Counted from the stretch's first letter, positions 7,461-17,232 are shown. The stretch is 38,842 nucleotides of DNA from Lactobacillus ultunensis DSM 16047 (GCF_001436305.1 NZ_AZFO01000021.1:1-38842); one strand, 5' to 3'. Made by a program: numbers and translations. The notes: a model not told the origin generated them from the sequence alone.

Positions 7461-7532
7461 TGGGTTATAGCCAAGTGGTAAGGCAATGGTTTTTGGTACC
7501 ATCATGCGCTGGTTCGAATCCAGCTAACCCAA
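7461..7532 (+). tRNA. tRNA-Gln (TTG)
   Basis: Acceptor arms TGGGTTA (7461-7467) and TAACCCA (7525-7531) pair; the anticodon loop TTTTGGT gives TTG at 7493-7495. CCA is not encoded. In Firmicutes this tRNA is first charged with Glu and then amidated by GatCAB, whose genes lie at 27480-30662. Confidence 0.95.
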
Positions 7533-7562
7533 TAGTTCTAAAGAGAACACCCAACCCGAAAG

Positions 7563-7592
7563 AAGAAACGTCATCAAGACGTTTCTTTTTTT
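7563..7592 (+). terminator. Intrinsic terminator of the tRNA-Tyr/Gln unit
   Basis: A perfect 10-bp stem (7563-7572/7578-7587) with a 5-base loop runs into a T tract. Confidence 0.9.
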
Positions 7593-7673
7593 GCCCTAAT
7601 GCATAATTTACCAATAATATGTAAAAACAAGTAAAATAGTATCTAGTTTTGGAGTAAAAGAAAGGGACATTGG

Positions 7674-8789
7674 ATGCCAAGAATAATTAGAGTTGGTGGC
7701 TCAAGTAGTGAGACAAGTTGGCATGAGGTGTTAAAAGATTTACGTGCTGATGATGTCTTAATGCTAGGACCCGGATTTTATTACCTGCCGCAAGGGTTAA
7801 CTTTAACAGATATTACAATTAAAGGGACAGGTTCTGTACCAGAAGATACCACAATTTACGGTTACATTAGCGTTTCGGAGGATAGTCGTTATGTTACCTT
7901 AGAGAATTTGTGTATTAATACAAGTACAGATAATAATAGTCTTTTTATACCTACTGAAACTGATGGGTATTTAACCTTACGTAATTGTTTCATCAAGGGA
8001 TATGGCACAGATACTGCTGCTATTGCCGTTAATGGTAAAGCTACTGTTGAACTTTACTCAAGCAAGATTAGTGGTGGTTCCGTTTCAATGTATGAGGATG
8101 CTGATTTCCGCCTTGAAATGAATGATTCAGAGATTGATTATGCTTCCGATAAGTATTGTGCCTTAGCACTTGAAGGGCACGGTACGGCAATTATTAATAA
8201 TTCCCTCGTTCACGGGAGCATCAATACTTTTCCAAAGACTAACGCCGAACTTGATATTAACAATTCAACCGTTGATTATGTCTTGTTGCACGGTCAGACT
8301 TGGATGAACATGCTTAATAGTACTGTCCAAGCTAAGGATGATTCATGCCTCTATCTTAGCGATGATTGCTGGAGCAACATTGTGCAGAGCAAGTTCAATG
8401 GCGGTATTTATATTGATAAAAAGACGCACACCATTATTCAAAATTCCACGATTAACCGTATGGTGGTAATTAATGAAGCTAAAGTTACTATGAGTAATTC
8501 AGTAGTAATGGCTCACAGCGATTTTCAAGATAAAAGTAATTGTGAAGCTACTCGCGTGACCTTTATGGGCAATATGAATTATGAGTATTTCTTAGCTCTT
8601 AGTGGAACTGCCAAACTAATAGGACATGACTTACAATTTCATCCTAATGGGGCTGAACTTGCCGTTCAAGACGAAGCTAAGCTTAAAACCAACGTCTTAG
8701 CTAATGCCGATGATAAGCTAAATGTAGAATGTGATAAGCGCTTTAATGTGTATATTTTAGGGATGCAATGGACCACTAAGAAGAAATAG
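7674..8789 (+). CDS. Predicted right-handed beta-helix protein, cytoplasmic, unknown function
   Basis: 371 residues without a signal peptide or membrane segment. The sequence is a series of short beta-strand turns with Asn ladders and repeated patterns such as LTDITIKGTG, YVTLENLCIN, YLTLRNCFIKG, VELYSSKISGG, AIINNSLVHGS, ELDINNSTVDY and MNMLNSTVQ. This is typical of a parallel beta-helix (pectate-lyase-like fold). Such folds often bind or cleave polysaccharides, but no catalytic residues can be assigned and a cytoplasmic location argues against secretion. GGGACATTGG precedes the ATG. It lies directly upstream of the GntR regulator, with about 90 bases between. Confidence 0.7.
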   Translation: MPRIIRVGGSSSETSWHEVLKDLRADDVLMLGPGFYYLPQGLTLTDITIKGTGSVPEDTTIYGYISVSEDSRYVTLENLCINTSTDNNSLFIPTETDGYLTLRNCFIKGYGTDTAAIAVNGKATVELYSSKISGGSVSMYEDADFRLEMNDSEIDYASDKYCALALEGHGTAIINNSLVHGSINTFPKTNAELDINNSTVDYVLLHGQTWMNMLNSTVQAKDDSCLYLSDDCWSNIVQSKFNGGIYIDKKTHTIIQNSTINRMVVINEAKVTMSNSVVMAHSDFQDKSNCEATRVTFMGNMNYEYFLALSGTAKLIGHDLQFHPNGAELAVQDEAKLKTNVLANADDKLNVECDKRFNVYILGMQWTTKKK

Positions 8790-8823
8790 CTGAAAGAAAT
8801 AAATACTATCGTATTTAATGCAA

Positions 8824-8861
8824 TCTAGACCAATTTAGCTTATAATTGTAGCTAGTACTAG
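8824..8861 (+). promoter_or_regulatory. gntR promoter with HutC-type operator sequences
   Basis: TATAAT at 8841-8846 is the -10 box. TCTAGACCAATT (8824-8835), the exact reverse complement of the site at 6562-6573, lies between the expected -35 and -10 positions. A perfect palindrome CTAGTACTAG (8852-8861) covers the predicted start. Autoregulation by the encoded GntR protein is likely but inferred. Confidence 0.5.
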
Positions 8862-8879
8862 ACTTTGGAGGCGAACTTG

Positions 8880-9581
8880 ATGGAAGAACCTATGTATATC
8901 AAGATCCATAATCAGATCAAGCGCGATATTGAGAATCATGTCTATAAAGTGGGCGATCGCATCCCCGCAGAACGTCAATTATCAGTAAAGTTTGGCGTTT
9001 CTCGTATGACTTTGCGTCAAGCAATTAAGACACTGGAAGAAGAAGGAATTCTTGAACGACGATTAGGTAGTGGGACCTATGTTGCTAGTCAAAAAGTTCA
9101 AGAAAAAATGTCAGGTATTATGTCCTTTACTGACATTACCAAAGCCAACGGTCAAGTTCCTTCAAGTAAATTAATTTCCTATCAAATTGGTAACCCATCA
9201 TTATCAGAGAAAGAACGACTTTCACTTAAGAGAGACGAAAAAGTTTTGCGCATGGAGAGAATCCGTTACGCTGACGATACGCCAATCTGTTATGAAGTCG
9301 TTACGGTACCATATTACTTGGTAAAAGATTTCTCAAAGGAAGATATTTCTACCCACTTGTATGAAACGCTAGAGAAGCGTAGTGGCTTTGAAGTGGGCCA
9401 AGTTACAGAACATATTTCTGCAGCGGTTGCTAACGAGCAAGATGCCCGTTTGTTAAAAGCAAAAAAGGGTGAAGCTTTAATCACTAGACGTCAGGTTACT
9501 GAACTAACATCTGGTCAGCCATTTGAATATACGCGTGCTCGCTATGTAGCTGAAAGATTTGAATTTACTTTTTCTAAGTAA
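8880..9581 (+). CDS. GntR-family transcriptional regulator, HutC/UTRA subfamily
   Basis: 233 residues from the ATG at 8880, chosen because GGAGG (8867-8871) lies 8 bases upstream. The N-terminal winged helix-turn-helix (about residues 5-70: PAERQLSVKFGVSRMTLRQA, then EEGILERRLGSGTYV) binds DNA. The C-terminal UTRA domain (about 85-230: KVLRMERIRYADDTPICYE, PYYLVKDF, ARYVAERFEF) senses a small molecule. The subfamily includes NagR/YvoA (GlcN-6-P or GlcNAc-6-P) and TreR. Candidate operators lie in its own promoter and ahead of the secreted protein gene at 6618. The effector is not known from context. Confidence 0.88.
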   Translation: MEEPMYIKIHNQIKRDIENHVYKVGDRIPAERQLSVKFGVSRMTLRQAIKTLEEEGILERRLGSGTYVASQKVQEKMSGIMSFTDITKANGQVPSSKLISYQIGNPSLSEKERLSLKRDEKVLRMERIRYADDTPICYEVVTVPYYLVKDFSKEDISTHLYETLEKRSGFEVGQVTEHISAAVANEQDARLLKAKKGEALITRRQVTELTSGQPFEYTRARYVAERFEFTFSK

Positions 9582-9589
9582 AAAGGGTC

Positions 9590-9639
9590 AAAAAAACTCC
9601 AATCTCATTCAAAATTTTGAGTGGGATTGGAGTTTTTTT
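9590..9639 (+). terminator. Long bidirectional terminator
   Basis: A nearly continuous stem joins 9590-9612 to 9617-9639, with A and T runs at the ends and a few G-T pairs. It serves gntR on the plus strand and the cytidylyltransferase on the minus strand. Confidence 0.9.
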
Positions 9640-9641
9640 GC

Positions 9642-10028
9642 TTATTTTAGATCTTCTTTAATTTTAGTAGTTGAGATGCCAGGTGTTCTTGGTAAATAGA
9701 TGACGTTACAATATGGCTTTAAAAAGTCAAATTTACCTTTCCAGTCATCGCCCATAACGAAAGTGTCGATGTCGTATTTTTTAACATCGCTGATCTTTTG
9801 ATCCCAATCTTTCTCAGGGATGACCTTGTCAACGTAGCGAATAGCTTCCAAGATGTACTTTCTTTCAGGGTAGGTATTGTAGGCTTCCTTGTGCTTCTTG
9901 AATTCATTGAATTCATCAGTTGAAAGGCCCACGATTAAATAATCGCCTAGTTCTTTAGCTCTTTTAAGCAGGCGCACATGACCATAATGCAAGAGGTCAA
10001 AGGTGCCATAAGTAATTACTCTTTTCAT
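9642..10028 (-). CDS. tagD: Glycerol-3-phosphate cytidylyltransferase
   Basis: 128 residues, the usual length of TagD/TarD. It makes CDP-glycerol from CTP and glycerol-3-phosphate for teichoic acid synthesis. The nucleotidyltransferase signature is clear: YGTFDLLHYGHVRLLKRA at the N-terminus with the HxGH motif, VIPEKDWDQKISDVKKY in the middle, and RTPGISTTKIKEDL at the C-terminus, which corresponds to the RTxGISTT motif. AAGGAGA precedes the start on the minus strand. It is transcribed divergently from the TagA-type glycosyltransferase and supplies the donor that the glycerophosphotransferase-like protein at 17302 would use. Confidence 0.95.
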   Translation of the reverse strand: MKRVITYGTFDLLHYGHVRLLKRAKELGDYLIVGLSTDEFNEFKKHKEAYNTYPERKYILEAIRYVDKVIPEKDWDQKISDVKKYDIDTFVMGDDWKGKFDFLKPYCNVIYLPRTPGISTTKIKEDLK

Positions 10029-10111
10029 AATGTTCTCCTTATTAAAACAATCTTATCATGTTTGAAGAAAAGTTAAAACTTGAACATCATGCACTTGCTT
10101 GTCTATTCAAA

Positions 10112-10120
10112 TGGTAGAAT
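10112..10120 (+). promoter_or_regulatory. Extended -10 promoter of the tagA-type gene
   Basis: TGG directly followed by TAGAAT (10112-10120) is an extended -10 box in the divergent tagD/tagA region. On the other strand, TAAGAT at 10050-10055 (preceded by TGA) is a candidate -10 for tagD. Confidence 0.5.
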
Positions 10121-10155
10121 AGATAATAGATGAAAAGACGCGTGAGGTGTGTAAA

Positions 10156-10884
10156 ATGGACAAAGTTAATGTTTTAGGCGTTGATTTTGATAATAAAACT
10201 TTTAACCAATTTCAAAATGAATTTATTAGCCGACTGAATAACCACTTATCTACTTTTATCGTTACAGCCAACCCCGAGATCGTGATGGCAGCTAATGAAA
10301 ATCCTGTATTTATGAAGATTTTGAAGGATGATACGGATTATATTACTGCTGACGGAATCGGAATTGTGAAGGCAGCTAAGATGCTCAAACAGCCACTGCC
10401 TGAACGAGTAACAGGTTATGATCTATTTACTTGGCTCATGAGCGTAGCCAATGAACGTGGTAGCCGTGTGTACTTAATCGGTGCCAAACCACAAGTTATT
10501 CATGCTGTTCAAGCTAAGGTGGCTAAAGAATATCCAAATATCAACTTAGTTGGTGCCGAAGATGGTTACTTTAAGGGCGATTTGGAATTGGTCGCACGGA
10601 GAATTGCCAAAACTCAACCTGACATGGTATTTGCAGCTTTGGGCTTTCCTAAGCAAGAAAAGCTGTTAGCCATTTTACGCAGAAACGAAGTACCAGCTCT
10701 CATGATGGGCGTAGGCGGTAGTTTTGATGTCTTTTCCGGCGTTGTCAAAAGAGCGCCTGAAGCATTCCAAAAGACGCATCTAGAATGGTTTTATCGTTTA
10801 ATTACCAATCCATCTCGCTTTAAGCGAATGATGGTGTTGCCACAGTTTGTCGTGCGTGTTAGCCAATCGAAGAGAGGTAAATAA
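10156..10884 (+). CDS. tagA: WecG/TagA/CpsF family glycosyltransferase (GT26)
   Basis: 242 residues from the ATG at 10156 (GAGG at 10144-10147 gives 8-base spacing). TagA adds N-acetylmannosamine to undecaprenyl-PP-GlcNAc, the second step of teichoic acid linkage-unit synthesis at the inner membrane face. Family motifs are TANPEIVMAANENP, TADGIGIVKAAK near residue 68, LIGAKPQV, ALGFPKQEKLL, and MGVGGSFDVFSGVVKRAP near 190. Its divergent partner is tagD, supporting a role in wall teichoic acid. A WecG-type role in another polysaccharide is possible. Confidence 0.88.
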   Translation: MDKVNVLGVDFDNKTFNQFQNEFISRLNNHLSTFIVTANPEIVMAANENPVFMKILKDDTDYITADGIGIVKAAKMLKQPLPERVTGYDLFTWLMSVANERGSRVYLIGAKPQVIHAVQAKVAKEYPNINLVGAEDGYFKGDLELVARRIAKTQPDMVFAALGFPKQEKLLAILRRNEVPALMMGVGGSFDVFSGVVKRAPEAFQKTHLEWFYRLITNPSRFKRMMVLPQFVVRVSQSKRGK

Positions 10885-10891
10885 TTAATCA

Positions 10892-11983
10892 ATGAAGGTT
10901 TTGCATGTAAATGCTGGTCTTGAAAATGGCGGCGGATTATCACATATTGTAAATTTACTGACTGAGGCCCAACAGGAAGGCAAGGACTTCGACTTATTAA
11001 CCTTAGCAGAAGGTCCGGTTGCGGAAGCCGCACGCAAACATGGCATCAATACTCATGTTTTGGGTGCTAGCAGTCGTTATGATTTGGCTAGTTTGCGCAA
11101 ATTAATCAAATTTATCAACAATGGACATTATGACATTGTGCATACACACGGTGCTCGTGCCAATCTTTTTCTTTCACTGATTCATAAAAAGATCAAGGCG
11201 ACTTGGTGCATTACTGTGCACTCTGATCCTTACTTAGATTTTGAAGGTCGCGGCGTTTTAGGCAGTATTTTTACTAAGCTAAACATTCATGCCTTGAGAA
11301 AAGCAGATTGCGTGTTTGCGGTTACTGAGCGTTTTGCCAGATTATTGATTGATAAAGCACAAGTGGATAAAAATAAGGTGCATGTGATCTATAATGGCAT
11401 CTTTTTCCACAGCGATAGCGAAATCCCAGCTAAATATGAGCATACCTACTTCAATATTATTAATGTAGCTCGAACTGAAAAGGTTAAGGGGCAGGAATTA
11501 CTGCTTAAAGCAGTGAAAAAACTTGATGACCAACATATTCGTCTGCATATTGCAGGGGATGGTAGTCAACTTGAACCGCTTAAAGCTTTAACTAGACAAT
11601 TGAATATGGCACCTCAAGTTACTTTTCATGGTTTTATGACGCACCATCAATTGAGCGGCCTTTACAAACGGATTGACCTTGCCGTTTTGACTTCATATTC
11701 AGAAAGTTTTCCACTTGTGCTTTTAGAAGCTACAGATAATTTAATCCCCATCTTATCCACAGATGTTGGGGATATTCATAAGATGATCCCTGGTCCTGAG
11801 TATGGTTTTATTGCCAAAACCGGCGATATTGATTCAATCGCTAAAGAGATTAACTTAGCGGTTAATAAATCAAGCAAGGAATTGCGTACCATGGCTAATA
11901 CAGAGAAACGTTATGCGGAAGAACACTTCTCCGTGAAAAATCAATTAGCTGCCATTGAAGAGGTCTATCAAAGCTTAAAATAG
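10892..11983 (+). CDS. GT4-family glycosyltransferase
   Basis: 363 residues with a GT-B fold. The N-terminal domain carries HVNAGLENGGGLSHIVNLL and the acceptor-side HTHGARANLF. The C-terminal donor-binding domain has NVARTEKVKGQELLLKA, LHIAGDGSQLEPL and the ESFPLVLLEA motif with the EX7E-type nucleotide-sugar site. It follows the tagA-type gene by 7 bases with GAGAGG inside the preceding gene, so both are probably one transcript. It likely extends a lipid-linked wall polymer; donor and acceptor are unknown. Confidence 0.85.
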   Translation: MKVLHVNAGLENGGGLSHIVNLLTEAQQEGKDFDLLTLAEGPVAEAARKHGINTHVLGASSRYDLASLRKLIKFINNGHYDIVHTHGARANLFLSLIHKKIKATWCITVHSDPYLDFEGRGVLGSIFTKLNIHALRKADCVFAVTERFARLLIDKAQVDKNKVHVIYNGIFFHSDSEIPAKYEHTYFNIINVARTEKVKGQELLLKAVKKLDDQHIRLHIAGDGSQLEPLKALTRQLNMAPQVTFHGFMTHHQLSGLYKRIDLAVLTSYSESFPLVLLEATDNLIPILSTDVGDIHKMIPGPEYGFIAKTGDIDSIAKEINLAVNKSSKELRTMANTEKRYAEEHFSVKNQLAAIEEVYQSLK

Positions 11984-12045
11984 CAATGCACTTACAAAGG
12001 CAGTATAATTAAAAGCGAAATTTTAAAATAATAGAAAGAGAAATA

Positions 12046-13524
12046 ATGTTTTACCCAGAATTAGACAAAGACGATTCTTTGGCTTTGCACACTGATTTAT
12101 ACGAAATTAACATGATGTACACCTACTTCAAGAAGGGGATTGCTAACCGTAATGCCGTTTTTGAAACTTTTTACCGCCAAGAGCCATTTGGCAACGGTTA
12201 TGCCGTTTATGCGGGACTGGAGCACGTCATTAAATATTTGCAAAATCTCAAATTTAAAGAGAGCGACTTGCAATACCTGAAAAAAGAAGAAGGTTATGAC
12301 GACGATTTTATTGACTACTTGCGCAATTTGAAGCTGGAACTCAATATTCGTTCAATGAAAGAAGGAGAGTTGGTATTTGCTAACGAACCTATCTTGCAAG
12401 TTGAAGGACCACTGGCTCAATGTCAATTAGTTGAAACTGCAATTTTAAACATCATTAACTTCCAAACCTTGTTGGCAACTAAGGCAGCAAGAATCAAGTT
12501 AGCCGTTAAAGATGATGGCTTGATGGAATTCGGCTCACGTCGTGCCCAAGAAACTGATGCCGCAATTTGGGGTGCGCGTGCTGCCTACATCGGTGGTTTC
12601 GATTCCACTAGTAACGTACGTGCTGGTAAATTGTTTGGTATTCCTATTTCAGGTACTCATGCTCACGCTTTAGTTGAAGCTTTCGGCAGCGAATACGAAG
12701 CCTTTAAGGCATACGCTGAAACGCATAAGAACTGTGTCTTCTTAGTTGATACATATGACACTGTGCGTAGTGGTGTTCCTAATGCGATTAAAGTTGCCAA
12801 CGAAATGGGCGACAAGATTAACTTTTTAGGCGTCCGCATCGACTCTGGCGATATGGCCTACATTTCTAAGCAGGTTCGTAAGGAATTAGACGATGCCGGC
12901 TATCCTAATGCCAAGATTTTTGCTTCCAATGATTTGGATGAAAACACCATTACCAACTTAAAGATGCAAGGTGCTAAGATCGATGTCTGGGGCATTGGTA
13001 CTAAATACATCACCGCTTATGATCAGCCAGCTCTTGGTGCTGTTTACAAGTTGGTAGCAATGGAAGATGAAGTTCATGCTATGCGTAATACTTTGAAGAT
13101 TTCATCTAACGCAATCAAGGTTTCTACCCCTGGTAAGAAGCAAGTATGGCGAATCAGTGCTAACACTGCTAAGAAGAACGAAGGCGATTGGGTATCACGT
13201 TACAATGAAGATCCACGTAAGTTCGATGCACTCTTCATGTTCCACCCACAATATACTTACATCAACAAGGTGGTAACTGACTACACTGCAATTCCGCTTT
13301 TGCATGATATTTTCAAGGACGGCAAGTTGGTTTACAAGCAACCTAGTCTTAATGAAATTAAGAAGTTCTGTGCTGACAATCTTGATGGCTTATGGGATGA
13401 ATACAAGCGTAGCTTGAATCCACAAGAATATCCAGTTGACTTGTCACAGAACCTTTATGAAAGTAAAATGGACCTTATCCAAGATATTCGTCGTAAGATT
13501 AGAGAAAGAAGCATTGGTCGATGA
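12046..13524 (+). CDS. pncB: Nicotinate phosphoribosyltransferase
   Basis: 492 residues, usual for the Firmicute enzyme. It joins nicotinate to PRPP, with ATP hydrolysis, to give nicotinate mononucleotide in NAD salvage. Typical segments are [14 protein letters not shown] at the N-terminus, EFGSRRAQ near 165, [20 protein letters not shown] near 185 containing the expected catalytic His region, and [14 protein letters not shown] near 265. A TATAAT at 12004-12009 suggests its own promoter, but no terminator separates it from the GT4 gene. Its last bases overlap nadE (ATGA), so the two are translationally coupled. Confidence 0.95.
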   Translation: MFYPELDKDDSLALHTDLYEINMMYTYFKKGIANRNAVFETFYRQEPFGNGYAVYAGLEHVIKYLQNLKFKESDLQYLKKEEGYDDDFIDYLRNLKLELNIRSMKEGELVFANEPILQVEGPLAQCQLVETAILNIINFQTLLATKAARIKLAVKDDGLMEFGSRRAQETDAAIWGARAAYIGGFDSTSNVRAGKLFGIPISGTHAHALVEAFGSEYEAFKAYAETHKNCVFLVDTYDTVRSGVPNAIKVANEMGDKINFLGVRIDSGDMAYISKQVRKELDDAGYPNAKIFASNDLDENTITNLKMQGAKIDVWGIGTKYITAYDQPALGAVYKLVAMEDEVHAMRNTLKISSNAIKVSTPGKKQVWRISANTAKKNEGDWVSRYNEDPRKFDALFMFHPQYTYINKVVTDYTAIPLLHDIFKDGKLVYKQPSLNEIKKFCADNLDGLWDEYKRSLNPQEYPVDLSQNLYESKMDLIQDIRRKIRERSIGR

Positions 13525-14351
13525 GAGAATTACAAAAAGAAATTATTGCTTATGAACATGTTTTGCCTGAAATCGATCCTAAGAAGGAAATCAGACGTTC
13601 AATTGATTTCTTGAAGGATTATTTGAAGGCAAATCTATTCCTTAAGTCATATGTCTTAGGTATTTCTGGTGGACAAGATTCTACCTTGACTGGTAAGTTA
13701 TGCCAAATGGCAATGGAAGAAATGCGTAAGGAAACTGGCGATGATTCATATCAATTTATCGCAGTTCGTTTGCCATATGGCGTTCAAGCTGATGCCGATG
13801 ATGCGGCAGATGCCGTTGCTTTCCAACAACCAGACCAAGATTTGATCGTTAATATTAAAGAACCGGTTGATGCCATGGTTAAGGTAGTAGAAGCTACTGG
13901 TCAAAAGATCACTGACTTTAACAAGGGCAATATCAAGGCGCGTGAAAGAATGGTGGTTCAATACGCAATCGCCGGTGCTAACAAAGGTGCTGTTGTGGGA
14001 ACCGACCACGCAGCCGAGAACTTTAGTGGTTTTTACACCAAATATGGTGATGGTGCTGCTGATCTTACGCCACTTTTCCGTTTGGACAAGCGTCAAGGCA
14101 AGATGCTTTTGAAGGAGTTGGGTTGTCCTGAACACCTTTACGAAAAGGCTCCAACTGCCGACTTGGAAGAAGAAAAGCCAGACTTGCCAGATGAAGTTGC
14201 ACTTGGCGTAACTTACAAGGAAATCGATGATTACCTTGAAGGCAAGGATGTCAGCGATAAAGCTGCAGAACAAATTGAAAAATTATGGAATAAGAGCAAA
14301 CACAAGCGTCATTTGCCAGTTACTGTTTTTGACGACTTTTATAAAAAATAG
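13521..14351 (+). CDS. nadE: NH3-dependent NAD+ synthetase
   Basis: 276 residues, the normal length of the ammonia-dependent form without a nitrilase domain. It amidates deamido-NAD with ATP. The PP-loop [15 protein letters not shown] near residue 46 binds ATP pyrophosphate. [36 protein letters not shown] and [13 protein letters not shown] are conserved NadE segments. The start overlaps the pncB stop by 4 bases, giving a two-gene NAD salvage operon. Confidence 0.96.
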   Translation: MRELQKEIIAYEHVLPEIDPKKEIRRSIDFLKDYLKANLFLKSYVLGISGGQDSTLTGKLCQMAMEEMRKETGDDSYQFIAVRLPYGVQADADDAADAVAFQQPDQDLIVNIKEPVDAMVKVVEATGQKITDFNKGNIKARERMVVQYAIAGANKGAVVGTDHAAENFSGFYTKYGDGAADLTPLFRLDKRQGKMLLKELGCPEHLYEKAPTADLEEEKPDLPDEVALGVTYKEIDDYLEGKDVSDKAAEQIEKLWNKSKHKRHLPVTVFDDFYKK

Positions 14352-14368
14352 AAATTATTCGCTAAAAC

Positions 14369-14397
14369 TTGTTAATGAGTGAAAACTTTCTTATAAT
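14369..14397 (+). promoter_or_regulatory. Promoter of the yybP-ykoY leader
   Basis: TTGTTA at 14369-14374, a 17-base spacer and a perfect TATAAT at 14392-14397; the start should be near 14404. Confidence 0.75.
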
Positions 14398-14403
14398 AAG
14401 CTT

Positions 14404-14521
14404 GTCATAAGGGAGTAACAGCAATTTGCTTGCGATAAACTCAACAACCGAAATATGATATTTCTGGGTTTATCTTAATTTGTGAGACTTATGTGCTACA
14501 AGCATGTAAGTCTCTTTTTTA
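14404..14521 (+). ncRNA. yybP-ykoY (Mn2+) riboswitch with terminator
   Basis: The leader begins with AAGGGAGTAACAGC, close to the conserved yybP-ykoY start (GGGGAGUAGC). It has central helices, including AGATAAACCC-like pairing around 14434-14475, and TGTGAGACTTA at the 3' part. The 13-bp terminator stem (14484-14496/14502-14514) with seven T ends just before the Shine-Dalgarno of the ATPase gene. In the known class Mn2+ binding stabilises the aptamer and frees the downstream gene from termination. The assignment is by eye from motif and gene context. Confidence 0.75.
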
Positions 14522-14544
14522 TTTTTAGCAGGGAGGAAAACATT

Positions 14545-17214
14545 TTGGCTAAAAAATATTACACCGAATCAATTCCCGATGTGGAAAAAGAGCTTAATAC
14601 CTCATTGCAAGATGGGTTAAGCGATAGTGAAGCCAAAGCCAGATTAGAAAAATATGGTGAAAATGCGCTTGCTTCTAAAAAGAAGCGAAGCATGTTCATG
14701 CGTTTCGTTGATCAATTCAAGGACTTTATGATTATTGTCTTGATCATTGCAGCCGTATTGTCTGGCGTATTGGCAAAGGAATGGACCGATGCGGCAATCA
14801 TTATGATCGTGGTTATCTTGAATGCTATTTTAGGCGTATTTCAAGAAGCACGTAGTGAAGCTGCTATCGATGCTTTAAAAGAAATGGCCACGCCTGATGC
14901 GCATGTACGGCGGGATGGCGCAATTATTACGATTCCAAGTACTGAACTGGTTCCAGGGGATGTCGTTTTACTGGAAGCTGGGGATGTTGTTCCTGCTGAT
15001 CTGCGTTTGAACTTGGCCAGAAGTTTGAAAATTGAAGAGTCCGCTTTAACCGGTGAATCTGTACCAGTTGAAAAGCACGCAGAAACTTTATCTGGTGAAG
15101 ATATCGCCTTAGGTGACCGTGTGAACATGGCATATTCCAACACTAACGTAACTTATGGTCGTGGTGAAGGAATTGTTGTTGGTACGGGGATGAATACCGA
15201 AGTCGGTAAAATTGCCACGATGCTTAACAATGCTGACGAAACTGATACTCCTTTGAAGCATAACTTGAATCAGCTTGGTAAGACTTTAACTATGATGATT
15301 TTGGCAATCTGTGTGATTGTCTTTATCGTGGGTGTGCTCAAAGCAAATCCAGCTGATCGTAACTCAACTTTAATGATCAACATGTTCTTAGTTGCCATTT
15401 CGTTGGCTGTAGCTGCAATTCCGGAAGGGTTGCCAGCCATTGTTACGATTATTTTGGCATTAGGAACGCAAACAATGGCTAAGCATAAGGCAATTGTGAG
15501 AAAATTGCCTGCTGTTGAAACCTTAGGTGCTACTGACATTATTTGTTCAGATAAAACTGGTACTTTAACTCAAAACAGAATGACAGTTGAAAAGGTCTTT
15601 TATGACGGTAAACTGCATGATGATAGTGAAGAAATTAAGGATACCAATCCAGCTCTTCTTTCAATGGTTTTAGCCAATGATACCAAAATTGAAAATGGCG
15701 GTAATCTTTTGGGTGACCCAACTGAAACTGCCTTGATTCAATATGCGTTTGACCAAAACATTGATGTGCAAGGTTTGCTTGAGAAGTACAAGCGTGTGCA
15801 AGAAGTACCGTTTGATTCTGAGAGAAAGTTAATGAGTACTGTTAACAAGGACAATGGCAAGTTTTACGTTGCCGTTAAGGGTGCTCCTGATATGCTTTTG
15901 AAACGCATCACTAAGATTGTGCGTAACGGTGAGGTTGTGGCAATCACCGATGCAGAAAAGCAAGCTATTCTTGAAAGCAACAAGAATATGGCTAAGCAGG
16001 CTTTACGTGTACTTGGTCTTGCTTACAAGCAAATTGATGATGTTTATGATGATCCTACAACTGATAATGTTGAGCAAGATTTGATCTTTGCTGGGTTGGT
16101 CGGCATGATCGACCCTGAACGTAGCGAAGCTAAGGCGGCAGTTGCTGAAGCTAAGAGTGCAGGGATTAGAACCGTCATGATTACTGGTGACCACCAAACT
16201 ACAGCACAAGCAATTGCGGAACGTTTAGGCATTATTCAAAAAGGTCAAGACGAACGCGTCTTAACTGGTGCGCAACTTGATAAGTTAAGCGATGACTACT
16301 TCAAGCAACATGTTGGCGACTATAGCGTTTATGCTCGTGTATCACCTGAACACAAGGTTAGAATTGTTAAAGCATGGCAGGCAAATGACAAGATTGTAGC
16401 CATGACCGGTGACGGTGTTAACGATGCTCCAAGTTTGAAGCAAGCCGACATTGGTATCGGTATGGGAATTACTGGTACTGAAGTTTCTAAAGGTGCCAGT
16501 GATATGGTTCTGGCTGATGATAACTTTGCGACAATCGTTGAGGCCGTTAAGCAAGGACGGAAAGTCTTTAGCAATATCCAAAAGGCAATTCTATATCTGA
16601 TGAGTTGCAACGTTGGTGAAGTTTTAACAGTCTTCATGATGACCATGTTAGGCTGGGATATTTTAGCTCCTGTACAACTTTTATGGATTAACTTGGTAAC
16701 CGATACCTTGCCAGCCATTGCGTTAGGTGTTGAACCAGTCGAAAGCGGCATTATGAAACGCAAGCCGCGTGGTAAGAAATCTAACTTCTTTAGTGGTGGC
16801 GTAGCTAGTTCGATTATTTATCAAGGTATCTTAGAAGGTGTCTTGGTTTTAGGTGCATATCAAATTGGCTTGCACGTTGGTCCGCATGTTGGCGATGCTT
16901 CTATGCAGCATGGGGATGCATTGACCATGGCTTTCCTTACTTTAGGCTTGATTTAATTGTTCCATGCTATTAACTCGAAGTATGTTCACCAATCGATTTT
17001 CAGAAAGCATATTTTTGCTAATAAATGGTTTAACGGTGCAATTATTATTGCTGCTTTGATTATGTCAGCTGTTGAATTGCCATTCATGACGAAGTTCTTT
17101 GATGTAACTGAACTTAATGGCCAACAATGGTTGGTAATTTTGGTAGCTGGTATTTGCATGATTTTAATTGTAGAAATTGTCAAATTCTGCCAGAGAAAAA
17201 TGGGAAAAGAGTAA
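14545..17214 (+). pseudogene. P-type cation ATPase (Ca2+/Mn2+ type), interrupted by an in-frame TAA
   Basis: The start is a TTG at 14545 after GGGAGG; the intact protein would have 889 residues. All catalytic motifs are present: LTGESVPVE in the actuator domain, PEGLPAIVTI in helix 4, SDKTGTLT with the phosphorylated Asp at residue 336, KGAPDMLL in the nucleotide domain, and MTGDGVNDAPSLKQ in the hinge. A TAA at 16954-16956 (codon 804) interrupts LGLI-LFHAINSK in membrane helix 8, where one base change from CAA (Gln) would restore the frame. The remaining 85 codons, in the same frame, encode helices 9 and 10. The upstream Mn2+ riboswitch suggests a manganese exporter like the lactococcal YoaB/MgaA type. 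The truncated 803-residue product is probably inactive. Confidence 0.85.
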
Positions 17215-17232
17215 AGTTTGGCAAAAATAACT

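Noticed and set aside
16329-16763. 144-codon open frame opposite the ATPase gene
   Set aside because: It is antisense to conserved P-type ATPase motifs and shows no independent protein features.
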